DNA of 64,000 nucleotides from Phellopilus nigrolimitatus (Eukaryota; Basidiomycota; Agaricomycetes; Hymenochaetales; Hymenochaetaceae). The stretch spans positions 248,001 to 312,000 of the forward strand of contig JAJOHG010000033.1 of the NCBI GenBank assembly GCA_021029095.1. The letters are read 5' to 3'. Position numbers and translations under genes: made by a program. The notes below the pieces were generated by a model, which was not told where the DNA came from, ran no database searches, and saw only the letters and a program-made list of their open reading frames with translations. Position 1 is the stretch's first letter, and each line of letters opens with the position of its first letter. This document shows, in pieces, positions 11,201 through 21,304 of the stretch.

Positions 11201-14061
11201 CATCACCACCGCGCCCTGGGCTTTCGCACTTCGCTACGAGCCCTACGAACGGGCTTGCGCAAGGACGCCGCTTCGCGACCCTGAATGTGCACACGCGTGC
11301 GCAGTCACGGAGTGGGAGCCGTTCGCTTGCACAATCCCTGTGGGGCGAGCCAGCACCCGAGGACGAAAGCGACGCGGACATGGAGAGCCCGCCCCCGGCA
11401 CGTTCGCGCGCGGCGTCGAACGCGGTCCGCCGATCGCGCGAGGACGAGCGCGAACAGCCAGCACGGCAGACATTTGGGAAGCAGAAAGGCGTGGAGAAGG
11501 AGAAGGAGAAGTCAGGGCGGAAGTGGGGGTTCTTGAAGAAGATGTCGATGGGGAAGCTACGGACGATGGACGGTGCGCCGTCGCATACACCGTCATCGTC
11601 CAGGCCATCGACTTCGCTAGGGGTTGCGTCGACTTCTTTCGCTTCTGGAAGACTCGCCCCGATTTCTGCTTCAGCAACCCCGCGTCAACTCAGTCCTCCT
11701 CAACTCGAAGACGATGGGTCATCATCAAGTGCAAATACAGCCTCACCTTCAATTAGCTCACCACCTTTGTCGCTCTCTCCCCCGCACGTATCATTACAGA
11801 ATTTTTCGACTGACAAACTCAAAATTCCGACAACACCACTCACTCCTTCGTCTGCAGGCCTGCTCGCACCTCCCTCTCCTATGTCAAAGGCTTCGAAACG
11901 ACGGAGCTTCTTGCCTATTGACGGACCACCGGCCCTCAACATACCTATACCAAATACAGCTCCTTTCTTGGGCGGACTTACAGCTACCAACGGTGGCGAA
12001 GATTTAGATGAAGCCTCTCGGCAACCTAGTCCCGTTACGGAGAGCCCGCAAGATCTGCTTCGCAAAGAAGAAGAGCGCAATCGCGAAGGCAACGCACGGG
12101 CTCTGCGTTCTGTGATGGCTTACCTAAAGGACATGAACGATCTCACGCTGCTCAGCCAAGGGAGCGTGCTCAGTATGTATGGCGGTTCTGCACCCTTGAT
12201 GGAACGATCGCGACGCCCTACCCTTGTCGATGGCACCCGCAAGCAGTCTGAAGCCTCTATCGACTCTATCGACTCGGCTTCGTCTGCGACAGCGTCGAGT
12301 CATCTGCGTTCACTAGACTCGATACTTGGAAATAGGAACGGGTCGTTGAACACGATGAGTATCGCCACGACGGACAGCAGTGGGTCGGGCGAAGAGCGGA
12401 AGTGCAAGGATGATCGTGGAAAGCGGGTCATGATAGTGCGCGAGATTGTCGAGTGAGTGGATTCTCACTTTATTTGCTCTGGAGCTCTGTTGACTGTGTG
12501 TCTGTCTTCCAGGACTGAACGAACCTACGTGAAGAACCTCCAAGACCTCGTTGACATCTATGTACGGCCTGCTGCGGCACCCGTGACCAGTATCAGCAAG
12601 GTCGCTTCGTCAAGCAAAGAGACCGTCATTCCGGCCGCTGAGCGCAAGGTCGTCTTCGGCGGTCTCGAAGCTCTTTTTATTTTCCATAAAGAGAGTTTCC
12701 TTCCGGCACTCGAGAGAGCTGCTGCTCCTCTGCTCTCGCAAAGTGCTACGGCTGATGCGGACAGTGACGGCAAGCTCTCTTCGGAGGTTGCGATGTCTGT
12801 CGGACGCAGTTTTGTGGCGCATGCTGCGTTCATGAAGATGTATTCTTCATATATCAAGTACGTATATTGTCTCTCTTTTTCGATGCGAGGGGCTGATCAA
12901 ACGGATTAATTAGCAACTTTGAGAACTCCGTTTCCCGCATCCGACAGTGGGTTGTAGATCGTTCAGCGCAGGGGCCTGGAAGTTCGACCACCACTCCTTC
13001 ATCGAGCTCCGCGCATCTTGCGAATGGCGGTTCATTAATGTCTCCAATGGCACAGAATGCTGCTCAACATGAAAGTGCATCGGCCGGGAAGGTCAATCTG
13101 ACATCCAGCCAACGGAAGCGCATCAAATCATACTTGAAACGCTGCCGAATCAACCCAAGACATTCTCAGCTGAACTTGGAAGGATATTTGTTGCTACCTG
13201 TCCAACGGATACCTCGGTACCGTCTTTTGGTGAGTGTTCTTTACAATTCTTCTAATTAAAAACAGTGCTTATTGTGGACTTCGTAGCTGGAAGACCTTAC
13301 ACGCAGCACACCGCCACCTTCAAACTCATACGACGACCCTCTTGATCGGGCGCTGACAGAGATTTCTTCGTTAGCAACCAATATGAACGAGGGGAAACGC
13401 GAAGCAGAGTCTCGAAATAAACTCGTACAGTGGCAGGCGAGGATACGTGGGAAGTTCCCCAGTCCGCTTGTCCAACCCCATCGGTGCGTATCTCCTGTCC
13501 CTGTGTAAGAACAGATTGTAATTGACCCTTTTTTCATTCTAATCAGACGGCTGATCATGGATGGCAAGCTTCTCCTGACTCGAATAGTCCGCAAGCAAAC
13601 GATGGCGTTCGAGGTATTTGACTCCCACGGCGATGCCTCGAATGTTGCGGTCGATTGTCTGGCACCCGAGCTAACGCCGCGGCCGCTGTATGGCGTTCTC
13701 TGCAACGACCTCTTTGTGTTATGTCGGGATCCCTCAAACGGGCAAGATCCAAATTCCCCGGTTGACTTGTGGGCCGTGCTGCGGATGCAGACAATGCCGC
13801 AGCCCACGAGTATCGTACACGGCAATAGTGCGTTTTTACGTCGATCTTCTTTTCGCTGATCTCTGACCGGCCGCTGTCTTCCTAGCTTTACGAATTGTTG
13901 ACACTAAAGCTATTCTATATTTGGAAGCGCCGTCCACTTCGGAGGCGCTGACGTGGTTCAGAGGTATGTTTGTTCTTCTTTACTTCGCGTTTTATGTTAC
14001 TGAGAAAATCGATCTATCAGCAATAAATATGCACGTCCCGATTCAAAAACTTGATGCATGA
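8204..14061 (+). CDS. LRR-containing Rho guanine nucleotide exchange factor (DH-PH)
   Basis: Ten coding exons join in phase: 8204-8206, 8299-8743, 9059-10078, 10160-12452, 12513-12857, 12914-13229, 13287-13483, 13547-13827, 13886-13963, 14021-14061. They give 1,672 aa. Residues 1-490 are low-complexity with an acidic tract. About five leucine-rich repeats follow (near 517-620, LDISANFLASLS, LNISANPLRVLP, LSVRRNKMHALP), then a long Ser/Pro/Thr-rich linker. The DH domain (about 1248-1500) has CR1 (EIVETERTYVKNL) and CR3 (LLLPVQRIPRYRLL), with a disordered insert. A PH domain (about 1538-1662) ends the protein. Such proteins load GTP on Rho/Cdc42-type GTPases at the cell cortex during polar growth. 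The start is inferred: an ATG lying directly against the donor of intron 1 reads M-VYEEQ. Which GTPase it serves cannot be read from sequence. Confidence 0.9.
8941..8963 (+). repeat. GAC/ACG trinucleotide microsatellite in RhoGEF intron 2
   Basis: About seven and a half perfect GAC units lie in the 315-nt second intron of the RhoGEF gene. The intron is several times longer than its neighbours. Confidence 0.85.
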
Positions 14062-16254
14062 ATGGGTGACCTTACGCCGCTCCTTCCTTTTTCTCAATGG
14101 GCTTCCTCTTCTGTCGTACCCTCGGTCTCCCTCATCTCACCATGAATTCTCTGCATTCGTTTATTGATCTTGTGTCTGCATATCTGCATGAGGCATTCGC
14201 CGCGATCGGCCACGCCTCGTTCTCTCCTTTGCATTTCTCTATTCTACCTCTTATGATATTTGTCACTGAACACTCATTTTCTTACCTGTATTCGCATCCC
14301 TCTTTTCTTTTGCATTCCCCCCCTTCCTTTTATCTTCGTTTTCCTCTCGTTTCTTCCTTCCTCGTCACTAGTACACTAGAAAGCAATTTCCTCGACATGC
14401 TCTATTAGAGAATTTCTTACGCTAGCCGTAATGTCCTCCCTCCCTCCACTCCTGCATCTCATTCATTCGAAGCCGTTCGGCGAACGCGCGCTGTATGATC
14501 CTCCTCTTATGTATTAAGTTAAGCAAATATAGGAACTTGTTTACACCTCTTCAGGTATAATTTCTCCATAGTTGCATATTGGATTCTGCCAGAGCGTTCA
14601 TCATATCTAGAATTACGTCCAGCTCACGACTCTAAGGGTTTTTTTTTTTCAAAGTAGATAATTTCACCGAGTTTTTGCCTAATGAAATGCTTAGTGTATA
14701 ATTTTAAGTAGTCGACTAAGGAGGATGTCCTGCTGCTATAGCTAACAACTTACACGAGAGAGGGTACCAGCAGGAGAAAGGGCAGGAAGGCAGAGGGAAG
14801 AATTCGTTAGTGATCCCACAAAGATCTGAGTCTTAAGAGATGATTCAGAAGCACAGTGAGTACAAGGGCTAACGGCATTCACACGGCAGCGCGACAGAAC
14901 AAGCTTGAGAGGTCCTTGGGTAACGCGCAGCGATCGAGTCTTCTCTGAGCGATACTTGTCAAGAGCCATACAGTGCACTATCTTACTCCTCTACTGAACG
15001 TATGCACTGCGTGTCAACCGCGATCTTTTCCTCACGGGAGGGTGCTCGCACTTTCGCCGAATAGCGTGCATATATTCACGTCAGGTACTACAGCACACAA
15101 GACAGTTCCTTCGGTTTCGGCTGGTGGGGACGCCATTCGCTGTTTGTCCCCAGAGGGTCATACAAATAGATCGGCCACTGCCATTCCCCTTTTCTTGTCC
15201 GAGGAGTCCCAGACCACACGTCCAATCAGAGTCGCGCGCATCGTGCCTATTCTTGCGTGGTCATCGAGAAAAGCTAAAGAGCTCCACAGGTCGAATCTAA
15301 GCCACAATTCTGTCCGAAGGTCTGAGTCCTTGCGTTCACATCATGCAGACAGTACATATATGCCAGCCTAGCTTTGTGGAAGCAGTCTGCCGCACTACCG
15401 ACCGCTTCAACGGAGAATCGGAGCCCTGTGCCCGAGGAACCTTCGGATACATCTCCAGGGAGAAGCACTGAGGAGACTTTGATGAAGCGTGAAGAACGGT
15501 CTCCATTCGCTATTGGTGACGAAGGGAGATCGGATATGAGGCGAAGAGCCCGTCGGCTCGAGCTCCGGGTATTTTGATAGGCTTTAAATGGCAGTGACGC
15601 ATGGGAATTTTGCAAGTAAGGTGGGATATGGATATCAGCGGAGCGATTCACTCCGGTTGTGTTTGTTGGTCTCGCTTCCGCGCGACATTCGTAAAGTGTG
15701 ATCCTGTTAGTGAGATTTTACTTGTAAACCTCGCGCAGAAGACCGTTCCATGCAGAACTCCTTGGCGGTGAGACACGAAAAAAAGTTCTTTTCAAGAAAA
15801 CTTGGCTGCAACACCTTTTGACGAGGCAACCGTAGATGTGGCATTCAAAATTCACCAGCGGCTTGCGGCTGTAACCTTGGAAATGTCGCTAGAATCTGCG
15901 GAGATATCGGCCTCCTACAGTCGATAGGTAGGAGATAAGTGTGTTTTTGCGGTGCTGTCTGCATGGGAATTTAAGCGTCCGAGTCGATTGAGTTTGCTGA
16001 TATGCCAAGAAACTCAGCCATTTTACAATACGAATCATGTTCGACTCTACTCTTCCTTTACCGCTTCCTCTCTCCTCTTCCTTTCATCCTTCCACACTTC
16101 AGCTCTTGATCTTAGCAAATAAATTTTGCACTCTGCTTACAAAATTAAATCAGGTCTGGTAAGAAAAAAATTGGACTTACCGGCCTCCCTAAAGCACATC
16201 ACGTGACCAGGGAGTGTGTAGCCCCCTTGCGTGAGAACTTTGCTCTGGGCCATC
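14062..16254. other. Intergenic region with a few unplaced coding-like segments
   Basis: Positions 14062-14740 are pyrimidine-rich, AT-leaning 3' flank with a poly-T run near 14640. At 14950-15660 the minus strand holds coding-like frames, described separately. Between 15660 and 16254 nothing convincing is seen, apart from a CACGTGAC palindromic E-box-like site near 16200. Confidence 0.5.
14950..15651 (-). pseudogene. Unrecognised, possibly decayed gene remnant
   Basis: Two minus-strand blocks look coding. The first is an ATG-led frame of 125 codons at 15651-15274. The second, in another frame near 15330-15175, reads WLRFDLWSSLAFLDDHARIG followed by TMRATLIGRVVWDSSDKKRG and MAVADLF before a stop. 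They might be joined by introns, but no clean donor and acceptor pair restores phase. The family is not recognised. It could be a gene with introns I failed to place, or a pseudogene. Confidence 0.25.
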
Positions 16255-16931
16255 CTCTCTACACATTCGCACCGTAACCGTAATTACGGTTTACGGCCGT
16301 ACCGTATATGGTTACGGACCGTATCAGCAAGAGAAAAATACGGCACTGTATTGCACAGTCCGTACCCGTATTATACCCGTAGAATACGGTCGCATACGAC
16401 CGTAAATACGGCATACGGCATTATTGAACACATATTAGGGTTTCAAGCAATTAAATATACATTATAAGCTTTTTATACCCTATTTGGTATCCATAGTATT
16501 GCCAAATTTAGTAAACAACCAATATTGTAAGAATACATATTCTACTTGAAATGGGTCGGCCCCGATTGCTGTGCTTGCCGACTCTACCGAGAACCGCATT
16601 CATAGAGAAATAAAAAAACAGGGAAAGGCACGCACGGTATTTCAAAAATAAATGGAGCAAAGTAGCCCGTAGTCGGACTGTTGCTTTGTAGTCTGGATGT
16701 TCGTGACACTCCCCCTCTTCCTTAGTGACGATCCAACAGGGCTTCGGCATGGTGCGTCAATTTGATATACGTACGTGCCGTAATGCCGTATACGGCCGTA
16801 TTTTATACGTGCCGTACCGTATGTTGCCTCTAAAACCTGAGACACGGCACGTTTTTATACGGTCCGTGCCCGTATACGAAGTCGGGTTATACGGCCGTAT
16901 CCGTATACGGTACGGTGCGGAGCCCTAATTG
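16255..16931. mobile_element. Candidate non-autonomous TIR element with TACGG/CCGTA subterminal palindromes
   Basis: Two clusters of CCGTATACGG-, TACGGCCGTA- and ACCGTA-type words lie at about 16265-16425 and 16765-16925, in inverted orientation to each other. Both begin, read inward, with CGCACCGTA followed by alternating TACGG words. About 340 bases of unrelated AT-rich DNA lie between them. The right end reads inward as TAGGGCTCCGCACCGTA, reminiscent of hAT-type termini (known family feature). The left end is diverged over its first 15 bases, and I could not define a target-site duplication. No transposase was recognised inside. The class assignment is inference. Confidence 0.55.
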
Positions 16932-17339
16932 AAGTATACAAAAGCTGACATTACTAGTGGAATAATTTAACCATTACTTCCAGTTGCATTACACTGAAAA
17001 TATTAAAGCAATGGTGATAGAAAGCTAAAATAAAAAAGCTCAGAATAAGCCTTAGTCACACCGACGAAGTACAATAAATCATCAGCGAATAGACATGAAA
17101 ATGCTAGAGACATTGAAAACCCTCCTCTGCAACTTATCTGAGAGCTTGGGTCAGTCCTTGATATGGGCCAGAACCTCAACCTCCCCGTGCGTTATGAAAA
17201 AACGCCTTAGCACACAAGTACAAGCGCGGATGTTCAATATAGAAGCGGGGGACAACCATAGTTATAGATTCAATTAGCGGTTTCTCGTGCGTAACAGTCG
17301 TTATGGCGTTCTATCAATGTACTCAGGTGCAATCCGTAG
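16932..17339. other. Intergenic, AT-rich
   Basis: No gene is seen. This is the 3' flank of the CDF transporter gene, which ends at 17340 on the minus strand. Confidence 0.6.
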
Positions 17340-19369
17340 TTATATAAATTTCCGGTGTTCCTGTTGGGATGAACCGAAGTGAGTAAGACATGATGCGTAG
17401 AAAAGAGGCGTGGGATTGTAGCCATGTAAAAGTGACAAAGACGTACTGGTGTATGTGTCGTCTCATGATCAACGTGCACGAAAGCTCGTCCGACATTCGG
17501 GAGGACTTCGAGCTTATCTTGTAGCTGCTGGCTCAGGTCGTGCGCCATCCAGAGCGGCATTTCCGCTGGCATCACGACGTCTACCTCGACGAAGTATTCT
17601 GGACCGCTCTGTTCAAAAACGACCACAACCAGTCAGGTCCATTTCACGAGAAAGTATATTTTGGCTATGACATCACTCACATGATATGCTCTAATTGTGT
17701 CGATCTTTTCAATATCGTGGCTAAAAGTCATAGCTTTGTATGTGAGGAGCTTGATGAAATCGCGCGGAGCGCTCTTTCCCGCAAGCAGCTCAAACTGCTG
17801 GTAAATTGTCCGAGACCATGCCAAGATAATGCCAGCAGCGATCTGTCAAAGAAACACGTGAGATTTACAACGGAAAGGTTGTAGTTAGCACGGAGCTAGG
17901 GGTATCATGAAGATTACGGACAATAATTGCACCCAACGGGTCCAGCCCTATAACGAGAGATTTGTGAGTTCGAGTCAACGTAATACATGAGAATCCGAGA
18001 TACGCACACCAACGCCATTTACTTCCGCCAGCCGACATGAGCAGACCTGTCGACGGACAATAGTGCTTAACCCCCTTGCACATGAGAAATCTGAAGGCAA
18101 ACGCGTACCAAATCCATTGACAAATAAGTCGTTCCGATGGTCTTCCCAAAGCACATGCACCTGGCTTGAGTTCTTCCGCAAGCTGAGGCAGTAGAAAAAG
18201 AGCAAGAGCTTCACGCCTGCCGAGCAAAGCTAAGCAATCTTATGTCTTCACCAATGACTAAGAACCCCTACCGAGAGCTGCCCCAACAGCGACGAGCGAA
18301 GGAATATGCAGCTTATTCACGTCTCCGGAGCCGTGGCTGACGATAGAACGTACAGACTCGACTATGACCACAAGATTGACAGAAGCCATCCTATATATAT
18401 CTTGTCAGCATACATTCTTTCACCAGAACATCCAATGAACAGATGCAGCACACTTACAGAGAACCTATGAATTCCCAGGTTAAGATAGAAAAACATTCGA
18501 TACAACCAAAACTACTTACCATACACGATGTTTCCAATAGTCTGAAGGCGTGAGCCGCCGACTGGCCATTTATTCACATCGAGGGATTCCGCTTTCTTGT
18601 GCAGCCAGAGTAGCATGACATTTGAACCGATGTCGAAGACAGAGTCGATGCCTGTCGCAAGGAGGGACAGAGAGCCAGACGTGACGGCGGCGTACACTAT
18701 GGGACAAGGGACGAAATCAGTTTATTAGGAAAACAAATGATCTTTATAGTTAGTAACAACGCACATTGTAAAACGCAAAGAGTGAAGTTAGCGACCAAGC
18801 TGGCCCATACGGCAATGAATACCTGAGACAAGGGATGAGGACGGGGATATGTGCAATATAAACCCAACGTACAGGCAACCGTGTCGTTTCCTCGACCTCC
18901 TTCGCCTCCTCGCTATGTTCGTCCATAGATTTCAGCAGCGAACCTATAAGCTATGCGCGAAGTGCCAGCCGTCAACAGCGTTACTTCTTCAGGGTTATCG
19001 GGGCACGTACGTCATTCTGCTTGCGCTGGTAACGCTCGACCTTCTTACCGACCTTCTTGCGGCGGCGCACCTCGCCAAGCTGCTCCTCCGTCAACATTCC
19101 TTCTCTAAGCAAGTAAGGGTCAGGGTCATCGCGAATCTTGGGTGTCTGTATGTTCTCGACGTCTTGATTGGGGGTTTGGCACGAAATAGAGAATCTAGAG
19201 GCACGGGAGGACTTGAGTAGATGGATGTCGGAGCGCTGTTGGGTCACGTTGGCAACGATGAGCGGGACTGATAATAGATAACATGGACGGTAAAGCAAGG
19301 ACACCGTACCCTGTCTGCATTAAATGATGATGGAGAGAGTGGGGTCTCGGGGATGTAATTGGCGTCCAT
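17340..19369 (-). CDS. Cation diffusion facilitator, Mn-type (MTP/MMT-like)
   Basis: Thirteen exons on the minus strand: 19310-19369, 19011-19235, 18873-18950, 18765-18822, 18520-18696, 18458-18464, 18272-18390, 18109-18216, 18008-18046, 17922-17947, 17681-17842, 17447-17608, 17340-17360. They give 413 aa, normal for fungal CDF proteins. The cytosolic N-terminus (DPDPYLLREGMLTEEQL, ERYQRKQNDLIGSLL) leads into a six-helix transporter domain. TM2 carries DSVFD (about 158-162) and TM5 DHRND (about 267-271). The DxxxD pair is the known signature of the manganese-transporting CDF clade. The C-terminal dimerisation domain has GPEYFVEVDVVMP and HVDHETTHTPEHRK. It likely exports Mn2+ into an organelle or out of the cell by proton antiport; location is not readable. 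Exon 6 is a 7-nt microexon restoring VYGSLMASVN. The first exon and start are the least certain. Confidence 0.9.
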
Positions 19370-20303
19370 GAGAGGTGCGAGCAACGACGAGTAGAAAGTA
19401 TACTGAGTCCTGAGTCGACCCAACACAGTGGTAAGAGGAAAGGCAAAACGGCGGGAAACAATGCCTTATATAGGCATGGCAGTGCCGACCAGTGCCGACC
19501 AGTGCCGCTGAGCGGCGCTTGAAACATTCCTCACAAAAGAAACTCATGTAAGGTCATCCGAATAATCTAAAGCAGCCCTAGCACTTACACCTTTCCGGAG
19601 CTCCAAGGATTTTAAACACAGCTCTCACGATAAATGCTATCGGAAAAAAAAAAAGAAGACTGGAGACGACCGTCTGAAGGAGTCTATAGTGGTAATGGAT
19701 AATATCGCGTTCATAGACAGCTCTGCAGCATCAATATAGTCGTGATTGCATCAGAAAGTAATAGATAACTCACCGCCATTAGTCCACAACAAACAGAGAA
19801 GCCGTGCCAAGAGTGGAGACAGCACAGCTGTATCGAAGTTCAGGAATCCGGACAGGTCGCGCCGTTCGTCAATATCACGCAAATCACATTTTGTGTTCGT
19901 ACATATTTGTGCTTCGGAGATATTACTTTTTTCTTGTTGCGACGCCTTTCTTGAACTAAAGGCTTGGACAAATTACGAGCCATCTGCTATCACGCGGGCG
20001 CGTCGTATAATATAAAGAGCGAAACTTGACAGTGTTTAAACGTCACGCCTGGTTGTACAAAAGTACCTCTGGACAACGGTAACCTGAAATTGCGCAAACA
20101 ACAGTGAGCTAACCGGCGAACATAAGCGAAGACAGTCGAGGATCGTATAATTCAGAAATCTGATCAGAAGACGCGCCTTGTAGTATTCCCAATATTTCCA
20201 ACTTCCCAACGCGACGTCTCGGTCATGTTGCTTTGCCGACGGCCAGAAGCATCGCTTGAGATCCATCCCACCCCCATCGCCTTAACCACCACGCCGCCCA
20301 TCC

Positions 20304-20711
20304 ATGAGTTCCATCTCCCACAGACCCACATCGCTCTCACTGAATCCGAGCTCGCGCCGCCTTCGGGCACTCGCAAAGTGCATCGACCGCGGCCCCGCGC
20401 CGTCTTCCGTGTGTGCAGCGCGAATGGCACTGTCCCAAACTTCGCGCAGCGAACGTGTAATCCCAGAGCCGAGACACGTCGAGAGAAGAAGCCACGCAAA
20501 GAAGCAGGCGCTGTATGTAGTGTTTTTGAGTTGCGATGATTTCGCTCATGAGACTATGACCCAAAAGCCTTCACGAACGAATGCGCACATTAGAACCGCG
20601 ACGACGAGAACGAGTGTGGCCAGGGAGTTTGTGTCACTCTTGGGCATGCTTGAATACCTTCCTGAAGGGCTCAGAGGCGATAATGGAGGCGGCCGGGAGG
20701 CATGTGCTTGA
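20304..20711 (+). CDS. Doubtful ORF, 135 codons
   Basis: This ATG-led open frame encodes a basic, Ser/Arg-rich polypeptide (MSSISHRPTSLSLN at the start). It has no recognised domain, and frames on both strands overlap it across its GC-rich part. It is reported only because it is the longest open frame in a 1.9 kb gap. It is probably fortuitous. Confidence 0.15.
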   Translation: MSSISHRPTSLSLNPSSRRLRALAKCIDRGPAPSSVCAARMALSQTSRSERVIPEPRHVERRSHAKKQALYVVFLSCDDFAHETMTQKPSRTNAHIRTATTRTSVAREFVSLLGMLEYLPEGLRGDNGGGREACA

Positions 20712-21158
20712 AAGCTGTTATTCGACACGATCTTCACGTGACTACGACGCGTCACGTCGATCGTCGGAGTTCTTATCGTAACGAGCTGACTTTGCACGAT
20801 GATCCTTTTCTTCGGTCATGAGCTCGGTGGAGATTGGTTTGAACTTCTGTGCATCCGCTCATCTGTGACGGGCAATTTTCCATGTTATAACAATGTCTTC
20901 AAGGTACGATTTTTCCTGAAACGGCCTAAATATCTAATATATTCTCGAATTGAAACATGTTTTTTCTTTTCTCTGCACAGGTAGTTTCAACGATACGAAA
21001 GTATTTTACTGTATGCATTCTCCAGAAACACATCTCCTCGGACTTTGGCCAAAGCGCCCCACGTCTTTCGGTCCCGACAGGTCCTCAGTCTGAATCCAAA
21101 TCAAAGCATGTCAGGTGCTGACACTCTAGGATCCTGGGCTAGCAGTGTCTCGAAATTG

Positions 21159-21166
21159 TATTTAAA
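21159..21166 (+). promoter_or_regulatory. TATA-like box of the secreted-protein gene
   Basis: TATTTAAA lies 139 bases before the ATG at 21305 and is followed by a C/T-rich leader ending in CACACACAAC. This is the usual layout of strongly expressed fungal promoters. Confidence 0.5.
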
Positions 21167-21304
21167 CAGCACCCCGCCTCCTTTTTCTCCACACACAACT
21201 TAGCATCGTACCATCACTACCTCATTCCCCCGCCGCATCTGAGTTGATCTCCTGCGCACCCAGCCCCCTATCCCATCCCATCCCCTACCGAACTGCTAGA
21301 CACG

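Larger units (their letters stand above)
19370..21304. other. Divergent intergenic region
   Basis: This lies between the CDF transporter (leftward) and the secreted-protein gene (rightward). A 10-base direct repeat (CCAGTGCCGA) recurs about three times at 19478-19505, just upstream of the CDF start. An ORF at 20304-20711 is listed separately as doubtful. A CACGTGAC site lies near 20736. The 100 bases before 21305 are C-rich leader behind a TATTTAAA box. Confidence 0.5.
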
